A stretch of 60,000 bases of DNA, taken from positions 4,502,501 to 4,562,500 of the forward strand of contig WPIO01000021.1 in assembly GCA_009760855.2 (NCBI GenBank), in the 5' to 3' direction. The position numbers and the translations under genes are program-made. This stretch comes from Cristatella mucedo (Eukaryota > Bryozoa > Phylactolaemata > Cristatellidae). Of the stretch, positions 59,641-60,000 are shown one piece after another. Below the pieces are notes generated by a model. It was not told where the DNA came from. It saw nothing but the letters and a program-made list of their open reading frames with translations, and ran no database searches. Positions within the stretch are counted from its first letter, which is position 1; each line of letters starts with the position of its first letter.

Positions 59641-59867
59641 CTAACCGCGCTTGCTCCGAAGACGTCCAAGTTGCGAAGCAGCAGGCCAGACCTTGGCCAG
59701 CTTTTCCAGATCGGGAGCTGTCTCTTTAGCTGTGCTATCCACCTCATTCGCTGCCAGTAGAGCACCAAATTTCATCGTCGCCTTAGCGACGACGCTCGCT
59801 GCAGCGTCGGCGGCAGGTTTCATATTCTGCAAGACTTCAACGGCTGAGTCGTCATAGCCCCAACCAT
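59641..59867 (-). CDS. Orphan exon upstream of the WD40 gene
   Basis: After a T/C-rich acceptor (cttttccctag) the minus strand is open from 59867 to a TAG at 59643-59641. The exon starts with the last two bases of a codon and then reads GWGYDDSAVEVLQNM, followed by an Ala-rich, probably helical stretch (AADAAASVVAKATMKFGALL) and APDLEKLAKVWPAAS. I do not recognise the protein. It may be the last exon of a neighbouring gene, or an earlier exon of the WD40 gene. For the latter, a weak in-phase donor AAG|GTCTGG at 59692/59691 would join in phase 0 to the exon starting at 58534. The stop codon and the lack of a consensus donor favour a separate gene. Confidence 0.45.
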
Positions 59868-60000
59868 CTAGGGAAAAGTTAAATTAAGTCAAAGCAAGTA
59901 GAAAAAAATAAGTTTGAACCATTAGTGCTTAAAGCAACGTAATTTTAAAAAACATGACAGCCCCTCTAGAAACCGACCCCGAACATGCACGTCCGATGAG

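Overview
The window looks like nuclear DNA of an animal, probably an invertebrate; I cannot name the species. The basis is one gene recognisable by homology and split by GT-AG introns, many 5'-truncated copies of a CR1/L2-like LINE, a tRNA-derived SINE family in six copies, long (GA)n, (CA)n, (TA)n and (CTG)n microsatellites, and blocks rich in CpG. No operons, bacterial ribosome-binding sites, rRNA or functional tRNA genes were seen.

Layout. 0-5 kb: a possible small membrane-protein gene on the minus strand (exons between 866 and 31), two large GA microsatellites, one SINE. 5-30 kb: mostly unassigned sequence with LINE 3' ends (6.5, 6.7, 16.3, 19.4, 23.1, 25.2, 29.5 kb), a SINE (12.8 kb), a 15-bp minisatellite (9.2 kb), a (CTG)n tract (11.9 kb), a perfect 29-bp hairpin (26.4 kb) and one candidate exon (25.7 kb). 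30-38 kb: a 0.4-kb (TA)n tract, then discontinuous CpG-rich blocks holding candidate first exons, a CRE palindrome and a cluster of perfect short hairpins. 38-56 kb: SINEs, microsatellites, a LINE ORF2 left in order but broken by two insertions (43.5-46.85 kb), other LINE pieces (48.7, 50.6, 52.3-53.1, 53.6-54.1, 55.5 kb) and a decayed coding stretch at 41.4-41.9 kb. 56.8-60 kb: the one firm gene, a WD40-repeat protein on the minus strand whose last five exons are resolved with matching splice phases. A nearly open LINE ORF2 fragment lies just upstream of these exons, followed by an orphan exon at 59.64-59.87 kb.

Most open reading frames in the window are shadows of simple repeats or of CpG-rich DNA. 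Only the WD40 gene and the reverse-transcriptase fragments are supported by recognisable protein similarity. The other coding calls rest on open frames joined to good splice signals and are marked with low confidence.
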